Source of the DNA: Siphonodentalium dalli
Lineage: Eukaryota > Mollusca > Scaphopoda > Gadilida > Siphonodentaliidae
DNA length: 64,000 nucleotides
NCBI GenBank assembly: GCA_032622095.1
Contig: CP136063.1
Span: forward strand, 7,733,814 to 7,797,813
Direction of reading: 5' to 3'
The notes under the pieces were generated by a model. The model made no database searches. It was not told the DNA's origin and saw only the letters and a program-made list of their open reading frames with translations. Positions 22,137 to 33,051 of the stretch are shown one piece after another. Within the stretch, counting starts at the first letter, position 1. The number at the start of each line of letters is the position of its first letter. The position numbers and the translations under genes were made by a program.

Positions 22137-22525
22137 GGTCACAAATGTAGCCAGCTTTTCGCCGGCGATCACATTCGTAGCCAGCTTTTCTAATTCCATG
22201 CTTTATATGGCGCGAAATATGACGTCATCGCGTTCGACCGTTCGTGACTAAAATATCGACGTCATGCTCCAAAACTGACTTCGTTTATGAACTTATATTG
22301 GAATATAATTCGAGCATCTAACGACATTGATCGGAAACCTCAGGTTATTAGATGAACTAATATCAAATTAAAATTTATGTTGTTTTTCATTCATGAACTC
22401 AGAAAAATGGGACTAACCTAATCTTGTTCATTGAGGCTCGCATGAATATGAAAAACTGGCTACAATTGTGATCACCGTAGAAAAGCTGGCTACATTTGTG
22501 ATCGATTTAAAAAGCTGGCTACGAA
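22137..22525. mobile_element. Inverted-repeat element with iterated GTAGCCAGCTTTT ends
   Basis: The left arm (22137-22200) carries TCACAAATGTAGCCAGCTTT and TCACATTCGTAGCCAGCTTT. The right arm (22438-22525) carries three complementary units, AAGCTGGCTACATTTGTGA being the clearest. The arms match over about 63 bp and the right arm has one extra unit. The interior includes GGCGCGAAATATGACGTCA and no coding frame. Confidence 0.75.
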
Positions 22526-22527
22526 TG

Positions 22528-22816
22528 CAGGAAAGGATCCAGGGCTCTTTTGATACCTGTTACAGGTTTGGGCGCCCAAACTCTAGTGGCCTAAATGTCC
22601 CCAAATTGCAAGTGGATAGTTTTATTAAAGCTGAATTTTCTATATTTTGAAGGAAATCTTCTATTATATTCAACAACATGCAATGCAAATGATCAATATA
22701 CAGTTGATATAGAGCCTTTATTTGCTTAATCAAGTGTCCAGTGAGAAATATTTTAAACCTTTCATGACTGGGGCTTCTTGAAATTTTGCAAAAATCCTGT
22801 GCCAATGCATTGTCTA
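22528..22816. mobile_element. Left part of a hAT MITE, inverted relative to the copy at 27612-28143
   Basis: It starts CAGGAAAGGATCCAGGG, a hAT-type terminus, and matches the right half of the 27612 element in reverse for about 290 bp (TTTGGGCGCCCAAAC, CAAATTGCAAGTGGATAG, CATGACTGGGGCTTCTTG). It stops inside the hairpin module where the Helitron-like unit begins at about 22817. The other half was not found beyond the array. Confidence 0.7.
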
Positions 22817-23356
22817 TCTCATATATATTTTGAAGACCTCTGTATGTTTGTCTGTATGTTTGTTTGTCATTTATACAAATCTACGATTCTCGACCGATCG
22901 GGACGAAACTTGGTACGTGTGTGTAGTTTGACCAGGCGGTGGACGTTGTCGTATTGGCGAGCCCGTGCGGCGCATGCGCAGACGAGATCTCGGAAACGGG
23001 TGGAGCTATCGACTTGAAATTTGGTATGTGAATGTATCTTGCCCCGGATACGAATTTTATCGGGTCGCCGAGCCCGTGCGACGCCAGCTTCGCGCATGCG
23101 CAGATGAGATCTCGGAAACGGGTGGAGCTATCGACTTGAAATTTGGTATGTGAATGTATCTTGCCCCGGATACGAATTTTATCGGTCGCCGAGCCCGTGC
23201 GACGCCAGCTTCGCGCATGCGCAGGCGAGATCTCAGAAACGGGTGGAGCTATCGACTTGAAATTTGCTATGTGAATGTATCTTGCCCCGGATACAAATTT
23301 TATCGGTTGAAATTTGGTTTTTGGATAGCCCGGACAACGTCGGACTCATCGGCTAG
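22817..23356 (+). mobile_element. Helitron-like unit 1 of a head-to-tail array
   Basis: The 5' end is TCTCATATATATTTTG, after A. The 3' end is GGCTAG at 23351-23356, followed by T, with CCCGGACAACGTCGGAC hairpin-like sequence shortly before. The body contains CTCGACCGATCGGGACGAAA and about three units of a roughly 100-130 bp minisatellite (GAGCCCGTGCGACGCC, GCGCATGCGCAG, GAAACGGGTGGAGCTATCGA). No Rep/helicase coding sequence. The frames inside are repeat artefacts. Confidence 0.7.
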
Positions 23357-24560
23357 TCTATACTACGGTATATATTTTGAGACTTCGTATATATATGTGT
23401 GTGTGTGTGTGGGGGTACTTCATAGAATCCAAAACGCGTGTACATATTGAGCTCAAACTTCCTATGTAAGTGTAAAATCCAACCGACACGACCGTGGTCG
23501 CGGTTTAGAGAAGCTCAGAGCACCCGTTCTTCAATCTCAAATCACCACAAAGGCACGGCGTGGGTTAATCATGTGATTATTTAATGAGCGTTTGTTTTTG
23601 ACGCATCTCTATAAAGAGCGTCTCTTTCCCATTCAACGTTATTGGCATCTGCAGAGTTATACGGGAACATTGAGTGCTTGCCTATGCGGGGAGATTTATT
23701 GGAGCTCTTATAGGCATAATGCTTCTCAGAAATCCCGGTTACAAACCAACACTCACAATTTCGTATTTACGCAAACGTTATCGCTCGAAATTTATTCCCT
23801 GCGAGCACGGATGGCTCGCTTTGTTTTTACAGTATATACCGAAATCATCCCAGATAATCACGAATATAGCAACAGATTTCTCCCCAGATATACCGTTATA
23901 AAGCTACTGGAATCTGCCAATCTACTCATAGAATCGAAAACGCGTGTAGGAACGGGCATCCCCACGGCAATGTCGGCTTATAAGACATCTTTACTACACA
24001 TGACAGCCGATGGACAATTGGTCTCTATATATGTACCAAAATTACGCCGCGTTGGTGACTGGGAAATTCCAGGGAATGCCGATTGAGCTCAAACTTGCTA
24101 CCTACGGGAAGTGTCATATATATATGAGTGTGTCCTTTATAGACTCGAACCGATTGAGCTCAAACTTGCTAAATATTGACTGGGAAATTCCAGGGAATGC
24201 CGATTGAGCTCAAACTTGCTACCTACGGGAAGTGTCATATATATGTGTGTGTCCTTTATAGACTCGAACCGATTGAGCTCAAACTTGCTAAATACGGGAA
24301 GTGTCATGGACGGGTTCATTGAAAAACAAAATTAAAAAGGCACAATTAACTTCTTGAAAAACCAAAACAAATCTGGTAAAATCTAAAAACAAAAAATTCA
24401 ATTAAAAAAGCACAATTAACTAATTGAAAAACAAAAAATAAATTGTCATGTTTCTGACTATTGCCGAAATTTGCTGCACAAGTGTCTCGGAACCTGTTGC
24501 AATTGCTTTTTCGAACAAAGCCATGGGACGAATGCCGCCAGTGGCGGGCTAACCTGCTAG
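23357..24560 (+). mobile_element. Helitron-like unit 2 of the array
   Basis: It starts TCTATACTACGG then TATATATTTTGAGACTTCG directly after CTAG of unit 1, and ends AACCTGCTAG at 24560. A GC hairpin CCGCC-AGT-GGCGG (24535-24547) lies 13 bp before the end. The body includes a 120-bp direct repeat (24057-24300) built on GACTGGGAAATTCCAGGG and GAGCTCAAACTTGCTA. The 164-codon frame at 23592 lies wholly in this repeat, recurs broken in unit 3, and is not judged to be a gene. Confidence 0.75.
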
Positions 24561-25760
24561 TCTATACTATATATTTTGAGACTTCGTATATATGTGTGTG
24601 TGTACTTCATAGAATCCAAAACGCGTGTACAGATTGAGCTCAAACTTCGTATGTAAGTGTCAAATCCCACCGACACGACCGTGGTCGCAGTTTAGAAAAG
24701 CTCAGGGCACCCGTTCTCCAATCTCAAATCACCGTAAAGGCACGGCGTGGGTTAATCAAGTGATTATTTAATGAGCGTTTGTTTTTGACGCATCTCTATA
24801 AAGAGCGTCTGTTTGCCATTCAACGCTATTTGCATCTGCAGAGAGATATACGTAACATACATTAAATTTAAAAAACATTTGTTTCTGACCAACCCTGCGA
24901 GCACGGATGGCGCGCTTTGTTTTTACAGTATATAATAATATACCGAAATCATCCCAGATAATCACGAATATAGCATCAGATTTCTCCCCAGATATACCGT
25001 TATAAAAAGCTACTGGAATCTGCCAATCTACGGGAAATTCCAGGGAATGCTGATTGAGCTCAAACTTGCTACCCACGGGAAGTGTCATATATATGAGTGT
25101 GTCCTTTATAGACTCGAACCGATTGAGCTCAAACTTGCTAAATAAGAAAATAGCCCCCAAGCCGTAAATATCAACAACAACGATATTGCTACCTACGGGG
25201 AGCAACGTTATTAGCATCTGCAGAATTATGCAGAGAGAAAATGCTTTCCTATTTTTAGAACGCAACACATGTTTACGTCGCGTTGGTGATTGAGGTTCAC
25301 AACGGGGTTAATTGACTGTCCGCTCTTTGCGACGATGAGGTTCACGGCGGGGACTATTGACCAACACTCACAATTTCGTCTTTTGCATCAGATACCAACA
25401 CCTCGACCGATCGGGACGAAACTTGGTACGTGAGTGTAGTTTGACCAGGTGGTCGTCGCTGTCGTATTGGCGAGCCCGTGCGACGCCCGTGCAGCGCATG
25501 CGCAGACGAGATATCGGAAACGGGTGGAGCTATCGACTTGAAATTTGGTATGTGAATGTATCTTGCGCCGGGTACAAATTTTATCGGGTCGCCGAGCCCG
25601 TGCGACGCCCGTGCAGCGCATGCGCAGACGAGATATCGGAAACGGGTGGAGCTATCGACTTGAAATTTGCTATGTGAATGTATCTTGCGCCGGGTACAAA
25701 TTTTATCGGGTCGCCGAGTCGCGGAAACCAGAAAACACGCGATACTTGGGCCGGAATATG
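24561..25760 (+). mobile_element. Helitron-like unit 3 of the array, right end unresolved
   Basis: It begins TCTATACTATATATTTTGAG and follows unit 2 closely for several hundred bases (AAAACGCGTGTAC, CACGACCGTGGTCGC, ATTTAATGAGCGTTTG). From about 25400 it switches to the unit 1 body: CTCGACCGATCGGGACGAAA and two GCGCATGCGCAG minisatellite units. A CTAG at about 25768-25771 could be its end but lacks a clear hairpin and is followed by C, so the boundary is uncertain. Confidence 0.6.
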
Positions 25761-25820
25761 TATTAACTAGCAAATCGAAAGTAACCCGGATATTTTTCCG
25801 ATTGCACATGGCGATTGAAT

Positions 25821-26069
25821 ATGGCGGAAACACTTCCGTGTGCGGATAGATCCTGCGTTTTAGCTATTAAACTTCACAAATGCGTTCATATGAATCAGAA
25901 TAGAAACATCATGGTGCCTGTTAACTATAGCACAGACATGTTGTCGTGCGTGAACCGGTACCACACGGATTCTGAACTTACAGAAAAGGACATAGTAATA
26001 AAATGTCAGATTAAAAATAATTCTGACACTTTTGAAATCGACCCAAAGCTCAAAGTTGGAGACTTATAA
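25821..26069 (+). CDS. Possible small exon, unknown protein
   Basis: A frame of about 82 codons starting at the second ATG (ATGGCGGAAAC, a good context) and ending in TAA. The composition is protein-like, with a Lys/Asp/Ile-rich C-terminal half (EKDIVIKCQIKNN). I recognise no domain. It lies just right of the Helitron-like array, so it could be host sequence or a captured gene fragment. No acceptable donor joins it to the next candidate without a stop. It may well be chance. Confidence 0.2.
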   Translation: MAETLPCADRSCVLAIKLHKCVHMNQNRNIMVPVNYSTDMLSCVNRYHTDSELTEKDIVIKCQIKNNSDTFEIDPKLKVGDL

Positions 26070-26290
26070 GCCTGACGTAACATGAGTCTGTATGTACCCG
26101 GTAGGAGTGTTATGTGCCTGGTAGAACTTAATTTTTTCCTAGTAGAACTATTTCTCATTAAATATTCATTAGTTCTACAGAAAGCCGGAACCGATGAATT
26201 AACATCTTCTGTGTCGCAATGATCCGAATGCAACAATCATAGAGTAATCAATGCACATATATTGTTCTTGGAGCTTACTTTGTTTTACAG

Positions 26291-26566
26291 GTGTGAATGC
26301 CACCACCGCTTTGCATATTGATTATGTTATGTACGTCACGTTGGCGTTGCCACATATATGTGCCATTTCCAATGGAGGAACTCTTGTTAAATTTACCTTC
26401 TGAGTTGAATATTTCGCAAAATATCTTAGTATTTGAGTCGGTGGATAAACAAAATATCATAAGTGTCTTGTGTGGGAAATTGAACAGTAATATGTCCACT
26501 CGTAGGATTTGGCCTGTAATATCCGAGTTTCAGCGTGAACATAAACCGTTTAATTTCCAACACTAG
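26291..26566 (+). CDS. Possible exon preceded by a good splice acceptor, unknown protein
   Basis: CTTACTTTGTTTTACAG at 26274-26290 is a strong-looking 3' splice site. A frame opens at ATG 26297 and runs 89 codons to TAG. The in-frame TGA just before this ATG means the frame must start here, with a 5' UTR intron, if it is real. There is no domain resemblance. Candidate poly(A) signals (ATTAAA near 26643, AATAAA near 26765) follow. Confidence 0.2.
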
Positions 26567-26569
26567 ACA

Positions 26570-27611
26570 CTTATTGAATATTCTATATATAATATCATTT
26601 AATATCATGCTGTATACATGTCATTGAACTTCTGTAACACCATTAAACTGATTAAAGCTACCATGACATTGATTAGTGTGACAATGACTCGCCCAAGCTT
26701 TATACGAGTGACACTGTCACGACGATTTGAAGGCACGAATACTTAAATACTATTCCCCGTGAAAAATAAAATGAAAAAATAAAATAAAGTACTGCCCGCC
26801 CGCCCCTGTTTTTTTCCCTCATGTTACCCTAAACTCAGGTATTCTTCCTTTTGGCCTTACATACATGTACATGTATGTTACACTTGTTAACACTCCTCAA
26901 ATTAGCATTTCTGCATATAAACATAAAAATTTTTACTTAATCTAACTCAAGTACAATTATTTCTACTGTGGATGGATGCATATCATTGCAAGGGCGAAAA
27001 CAACATCCCGTGATGTGGACACGCCCGCATGGACTATTTTCGCAATGCAGAGCACAATAATTCTGTTGACATTTTGTTTCTGGGCGTCAGAAACAGGTAC
27101 ATGTATCTGGCCCGGTGCCAAAGTTTTTCTATAAACATAGATATACCGGTAGCAATTCTAACTGTGGTGTAAATTTTTGCACAAACGCATGTATAGAACC
27201 ATGATTAATTGAAATATTTATCCAATGCACCGGCCCAAACCATATGACCAGTCCACCTGGTGGCCCTGGACCCATTCAATTGCACTCATTGAACTAGCTG
27301 TAAGCATGCGGCTAAATAATTATATTAAAGCTGACCAATTAGTAGTATTTTGAACACATACCAGTAATCCGCACTGTTGACACATACATTTGTAAATGCC
27401 TGCTATACATGTATATTTTGAGGACATATCACTGGTGTGAAACCACAGGACCTTTAATCTTCTATCACGCACTGCATGCACGACTCTCCATATAGCATAC
27501 CGTATGGCCATGTTTATAAAGTACTGCCCCCATGTGTGATGTACCCAGTCCTGGTGCAGTAACATTGATATATCCATTGATCCGAGTAAATTTAAAGACA
27601 TACAGTGTACC
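26570..27611. other. No gene seen; AT-rich intergenic DNA
   Basis: Contains the palindromic ACATACATGTACATGTATGT near 26859-26879. Minus-strand frames at 27320-27674 overlap the end of the MITE and lack support. Confidence 0.35.
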
Positions 27612-28143
27612 CAGGGATGGATCCAGGGATTTTTTGGGGACACCTGTTTTGGGACCATGATATGTCGAAGGCATATCCCGAGGGCCGTAGGCCCGAGATG
27701 GGGTAGGTACGGGGGGTAGCCCCCCCCCCCTCCCTTAGGTGCAGCATTAAAGATCCCGCATAAGAAAATGTACTGGCTTACAAGGTCAAGATAAAGGCCA
27801 ATGTATTATCTTATATATGCGAGGCTCCTTAGATGGGAGACTCTCATTTATATAAGAGAATGCATTGGCACAGGATTTTTGCAAAGTTTCAAGAAGTCCC
27901 AGTCATGAAAGGGTTAAAATATTTCTCACTGGACACTTGATTAAGCAAATAAAGGCTCTATATCAACTGTATATTGATGATTTGCATTGCATGTTGTTGA
28001 ATTATAATAGAAGATTTCCTTCAGAATATAGAAAATTCAGCTTTAATAAAACTATCCACTTGCAATTTGGGGACATTTAGGCCACCAGAGTTTGGGCGCC
28101 CAAACCTGTAACAGGTATCAAAAGAGCCCTGGATCCTTCCCTG
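27612..28143. mobile_element. hAT MITE, 532 bp, with exact 8-bp target duplication
   Basis: The termini are CAGGGATGGATCCAGGG and, inward from the right, CAGGGAAGGATCCAGGG. AGTGTACC flanks it exactly on both sides (27604-27611 and 28144-28151). An 8-bp duplication with CAGGG ends identifies the hAT superfamily. The centre holds the hairpin module GCCAATGTATTATCTTATAT... / ...TATAAGAGAATGCATTGGC (27798-27872). No transposase. Confidence 0.92.
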
Positions 28144-28151
28144 AGTGTACC

Positions 28152-28500
28152 GGTATTATGTACTTATTCGGGTGCATGAAACTGATCAGTTAGTATCCAG
28201 GCACTATGCCAACTGGAGGAATGTTCTATTCTACTAACATTACCGAACATCTGAAGCAAATCGACCGTACCACTCATCGGATCTACATGTACGCTCAGTT
28301 GTAAATATTTACTTTTTATGTCGATTTGGGACGCATCTATCAGCGATAAACTAATGAAAGCGAATTCACCATCAAGAGTCGCTGCTTTTAATTAATAATA
28401 TTAGAACGACAGTGTTTGTTGTCAATTTGGCCATAAAATTGTAAAAATTACTTCTTTGAACAAGATTTTTCTCCATTTATATTTGATCACCCTACCAGAG
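28152..28500. repeat. Diverged interspersed repeat, partner of 12213-12715
   Basis: The same landmarks as at 12213 occur in order, with a single GCGAATTCACCATCAAGAGT unit where the other copy has six tandem units. Confidence 0.75.
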
Positions 28501-29383
28501 TGTTTCACATCACTTTAATTGTCACTACATGTAGCTCCATATACATGTAAGCTACATAAACATAGTTTGTGTTTTATGTGTGCATACCCAGATTGGAACA
28601 TATCAAATTTATATACTGGTATATGTTTTGAATGTAGTATCCAAAAAATTCCGAGGGGGGGGGGGGGTGGTGGGAAAATATGATTATACCCACATGCCGA
28701 GGAGGATAAATTTAGGAACGACACAACACCGAAAAAATCTATAAATTCCACAAATGTAATGGTAGAATGACCTTAATGTCATCATAGTAGATGTACCTTA
28801 GATACATGGCTTATTTGCAATGTCAGCATACATGTAAACTTCAAAATAAGGCCTAAGGAAAATATAGGTGTGATTTCCCCTAATTGCCCCCTCCCAGAAT
28901 TAGGGTCGATAAGAAGGCCTTTTTGTGAGTATTTTTCTTTAAACATACTGCCTACACTGTACCATATACATGTACATTAATGTAGAAGTGTACTACATCT
29001 ACATGTAGTGTAATTGGGCTTGATTAAAGGTGGTGTGATGTACCGGTAAGTGAATAATTTAGAATAAACCAAGGAGTTCACAAGTGAACAACAGCTGGGG
29101 ACTCTGGGAAGGGGTGGATTGGGAAAACACACTTTTTAAAAAGTTTTTTCGAATCCAGAGGGGTGGGGTAATAACACATTTGCAGGAAGCTATGCCGGTG
29201 TGGGTGGGTGACCCGAGAGTCAAAAGCTCATTTTTGTTCCAACTTATGCAAATTGAATCTCACTGGATATGCAGGGGTCATGCTACTACTCCTACTAGTA
29301 CATGTGGATATGTATAATTTGTTTTCATTAAATTGAATGCATATAATGAACGGTGCCATACATGTACATGTATAATATTGTTA
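28501..29383. other. No gene seen
   Basis: A G homopolymer lies near 28656-28667. CTACATGTAG-type palindromes recur around 28500-29000. No exon is supported. Confidence 0.4.
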
Positions 29384-29720
29384 TCCCCCGACGTTCCGTC
29401 GGAGGACTATAGAAATGACCCTCGTCCGTCCGTCCGTGGTTCCGTGTGTTCCCACAAAATGCCACTTATGTGTCTTCGAAGCCACTCAAATACCATTTGG
29501 ACTCAAATGATTGCTTATGTGGCTAGTCACATAAGCAACCTCATTTGACAGCTGAAATGTGATCTAAGTGGCCTGAGAAAGTCACTTGAAAAAATTGTCT
29601 TTAATAAATTGAAACAATTTGTCCATCAATATGGATGTCCAACCAGTGTTCTATGGACACGGACGGACGGCTTAAGTGGCTAGCCACATTAGCAACCTTA
29701 TTTACAAATATACAATATTT
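29384..29720. repeat. Modular repeat with CCGACG hairpin and CGTCCGTCCGTCC tract
   Basis: The hairpin CCGACG-TTC-CGTCGG (29388-29402) is followed by GGACTATAGAAATGACC and CGTCCGTCCGTCCG. A second tract GGACACGGACGGACGG lies at about 29656. Complementary GGCTAGTCACATAAGCAACC (29520) and GGCTAGCCACATTAGCAACC (29678) are direct repeats. Confidence 0.65.
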
Positions 29721-29934
29721 TTCTTAATCACGCTTTATTTCTTAATGATCTCTCTAAATTGTGAATGAAGGGTTGAAAAAATACAATCTGCTGACTACTT
29801 CACATGCGCCAACCGTAAGTCACATAATACATTGACACTTGATTTGCAGCCTCGCAAGTAGCATTTCGTGAGAACCCCTTTTGAAGCCACGTAAAAACAA
29901 GTAGTCTCATACCGGTAGGTCACACCATTTTTTC

Positions 29935-30880
29935 TAGCCACTTAAGTTTGTAGACACATAAGGGGCAAAATGTGTGTCCGTGCGTCCGAGATTGGGTACC
30001 TTCATGGTGTAATCAACTCCTCCTACAGTTTTAAACGTAGAGATTTGAAACTCTGGGATATTGTTCCTAACATGTTGGAGATTTGCAACATCTATATAGC
30101 TAATAAAAAATAAAAAATTTACCATATTTTTGGGGGGGTTTTCGACTTAGAAATTTGGAACATTTTTGCCTTTTGGATGAGATTGGGTACCTTCATGGTG
30201 TAATCAACTCCTCCTACAGTTTTAAATGTAGAGCTTTGAAACTCTGGGATATTGTTCCTAACATGTTGGTGATTTGCAACATCTATATAGCTACTACAAA
30301 AATATTATTTTTTTGCGTTTGCATGCGTTTGTTCATTGGGTTGTTTTTTTACTTAGAAAATTTCTCACTTTTTCGGTTTCCGGATGATATCTCAAGTTTG
30401 GATCCTTTAATTGTAAATACCGTTTTATGTGGATCAATCATATCAAGATACAGGTTGAGTTCGAATTTGAGTTTGATCCGATGATTTTTACTTGAGTTAT
30501 GGACTTTTTTCGACTTAGAAAATTCAATTTTTTCTCCGGATGATAACTCAAGTTTGGATTGTTTAATTGGAAATTCTGTTTTTTTTGTGGGTTGTTCATA
30601 TCAAAATACAGGTCAGTTTCGAATTTGAGTTTGAACCAATGATTCTTCCCAGAGTTATGGGCCTTTCGACTTTGAAATTATTTTTTTATAATTTTCTGTA
30701 TGGTGTAATCAACTCCTCCTACAGTTTTGATTGTAGATATTTGAACTTAAGAGAATATTACCCACAGATTGGAGATGTGGAATATGTATATAGATGACGG
30801 AAAAATATTTTTTTTACGGAATTATTAACCCTTTCGACTTAGACCATTTCAACATTTTTTTAAATTTCTTTAACAGAGCG
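29935..30880. repeat. Modular repeat array, 191-bp and about 155-bp units
   Basis: GATTGGGTACCTTCATGGTG then AATCAACTCCTCCTACAG begins units near 29989 and 30180; a diverged copy begins near 30698. Between them, GGATGATATCTCAAGTTTGG (about 30384) and GGATGATAACTCAAGTTTGG (about 30537) start a second direct pair. Stretches of TTCGACTTAGAAA separate modules. The frames are artefacts. Confidence 0.75.
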
Positions 30881-31716
30881 GCATCGACTTGCCACGTTGT
30901 CAGGGGACACTGTGGTCGGCCGACCTTTTATTTTATTTGGATCTAAGCTTCTTAATGGGTTACTGTATTGTTCCACTATTAACAGGTCAAGCTGTATTCC
31001 ACTATTATAGTGGTATGACTATACAATATTCAAGTTTCCTTTATTTACGTCGGGAATAGAAGATGGCGCATACCCGTGCACAGCCAAATATCACTCTTAC
31101 CAATATCGCAGCGAATGGACAGACTTCCGTCAAAATTTGTTGTGCTTTCTTTTGCGGCAGGTTTGTTATTCAATAATATTATAATACGTTACTAATACCG
31201 GTATATGCCTTTCTAAATGACAATAACAGGATGACCCAATCGCTCCTTCATAACATTTCAACTAAGTGCATGCTAATTGAGTTGCTTATCATGTGCCGTC
31301 ATGATTATTTATTCTCCTAGACAAACTACCGGTATATGTATGATACCGAATTAGTGCGACACTGATTTTGAATAATATTTGTGTGAAATATGATTTCGGA
31401 TTATCCCTCTTTTATCAAATTAACAAAACGGTAATGGTCATATACATGTACCACAATAATAGTGGAATACCACTATAATAGTGGAATTCAGGATGTGCCT
31501 GACCTGATTAATGCATTATAATTTCCATTTAGCATTATGGGTATGGTAACAGATTTAGTGATGCAAAGAGTGAAATCCAAGATGGCTGTTGGCGGCCATA
31601 TTTTTCATTAAAAATCATTCAAATTTGACATCTCCCATCTAGGTGTTCCTAGACCCATATATCGTTGAAATCAGTCAAAGTTTGTTTTAACATACATGTA
31701 TCTGTTTATTTTATTA
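30881..31716. other. No gene seen; short TCCACTATTATAGTGG palindromes
   Basis: ATTCCACTATTATAGTGGTA (about 30995) and AATAGTGGAATACCACTATA (about 31459) are partly self-complementary. AAATCCAAGATGGCTGTTGG (31574) is a fragment of the module seen at 62080. Confidence 0.5.
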
Positions 31717-31723
31717 CATTTTT

Positions 31724-32090
31724 AGCTCAACGTTACTTTGTAAAGTTTGAGCTATTGCCATGGCTTGGTGTGTGTGTGCATGATTCGTCAACAATTTCCT
31801 TTAGCGTTTTGGACGGGTCAAATCGTGACCCCCCCCCCCAACTTGACCTTCAAAAAGGTCAATCCAAGGTCAAATCGGGTAAAACAGACGGATTCCACGA
31901 AATGTTATACCTAGGGATACTTATGTCCGGGGAGTGTTTTGGACCGGTCAAATCGTGACCCCGACCTGACATTGACCTTCAAAATGGTCATTTCAAGGTA
32001 AAATCGGGTAAAACAGACGGATTTCCACGAAATTTTTATACCTAGGGAAATTTTTGTCCGGGAAGTGTTTTGGACAGGTCACATCGTGAC
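31724..32090. mobile_element. Chimeric remnant: AGCTCAAC hairpin end fused to Helitron-like body
   Basis: The hairpin AGCTCAACGTTACTTTGTAA... / ...TTTGAGCT (31724-31753) is the reverse of the terminal hairpin at 62587-62614, and CAACAATTTCCTTTAGCG continues that match. The sequence then changes abruptly to the Helitron-like module (GGTCAAATCGTGACC, CCTGACATTGACCTTC, GTCCGGGGAGTGTTTTGGAC) in two to three units. No CTAG end was seen. Confidence 0.6.
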
Positions 32091-32094
32091 AATA

Positions 32095-32640
32095 GGTTAC
32101 TTTTATAGTAGAGCGGACATACCTATATAGTATATCGGTGAGCATATTCACGCATTTGCCTTGCTGCTTGATAAGTCCGTTATAATTTGCGTCATGAAGA
32201 GAGGGTTTGAATTTGAGTAATATATATCACCCGTTAACGTTACACGCTACCAGTGTTAAACCGTCCACTCTAAATCTTTAAAAATGTAGTGATCTTGCGT
32301 TTAGATACTACTAATCACATCCACTCGTAGAAAAGTTTTTATCTCAATATCTGATTTTCGGAGTAATTTTCCCCATTTGATTTTCGGTGGAATTTGCCAA
32401 ATCTGAACCCACCCGACACAAACTCCCCGTTGAGCAGGTTGCTTTTATAGTAGAGCGGTCAAATTTTGTAGGCGTACCTACAGTATACCGGCTTACATGC
32501 TCCTGCATTAAACTCGCTCCTGCATTAGCCCGTTTGGATTTGGGGCTAAAAATTGGTTAGTGATAGACTACTTAAGTATACATATTTATGTTCTATAGCG
32601 TTGTCACGAGTAAACCGTTGCATCTGAAAATTAGAAAATT
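32095..32640. repeat. Interspersed repeat, copy 1 (uninterrupted; empty site for the 37265 element)
   Basis: It matches 37717-38070, and part of 36985-37264, in reverse orientation. Landmarks are CACCCGTTAACGTTACACGC, GGTGGAATTTGCCAAATCTG, CTACAGTATACCGGC, CCGTTTGGATTTGGGGCTA and GTGATAGACTACTTAAGTAT. Near 32590-32610 the sequence is continuous where copy 2 carries a Helitron-like insertion. The motif TTTTATAGTAGAGCGG occurs twice (32100, 32443). Confidence 0.8.
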
Positions 32641-33051
32641 GCGATATAGATGCGCCTGAACAATACCCATCAGATGTACTTGTCTAAAAAAAATTATGTT
32701 CGAATTTTTACGCGGTATTATGTACATGTATGGTCTATAATAGTACATAACAGTATACTCTACATGTATAATTCAACATCAAAACTCTCATATATGTTTC
32801 CGATCATAGTAAGGAAGCGGAGGTCGCCCTGTTAGGGTTTTGTACCTGCAATGAGAATCTGTTATTTTATTATTTTAACTAAATGTATACTGACATGTGA
32901 ACCATCTTAGTGTTTTAAAAAGGGGGGTATCCTTAGTCCCATTGGGACAGTCACACCTCTAATGTTTACCAGATTTACGGCCCTTGTTTGAGTTAGAAAT
33001 TTGTGAATTTTGTGTCCGAAAGAATATTTAAGCTTATAACTCGGGGTGTTA

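Noticed and set aside
23592-24086. 164-codon plus-strand frame
   Set aside because: It lies inside a Helitron-like unit, its counterpart in the next unit is broken by indels, and it resembles no known domain.
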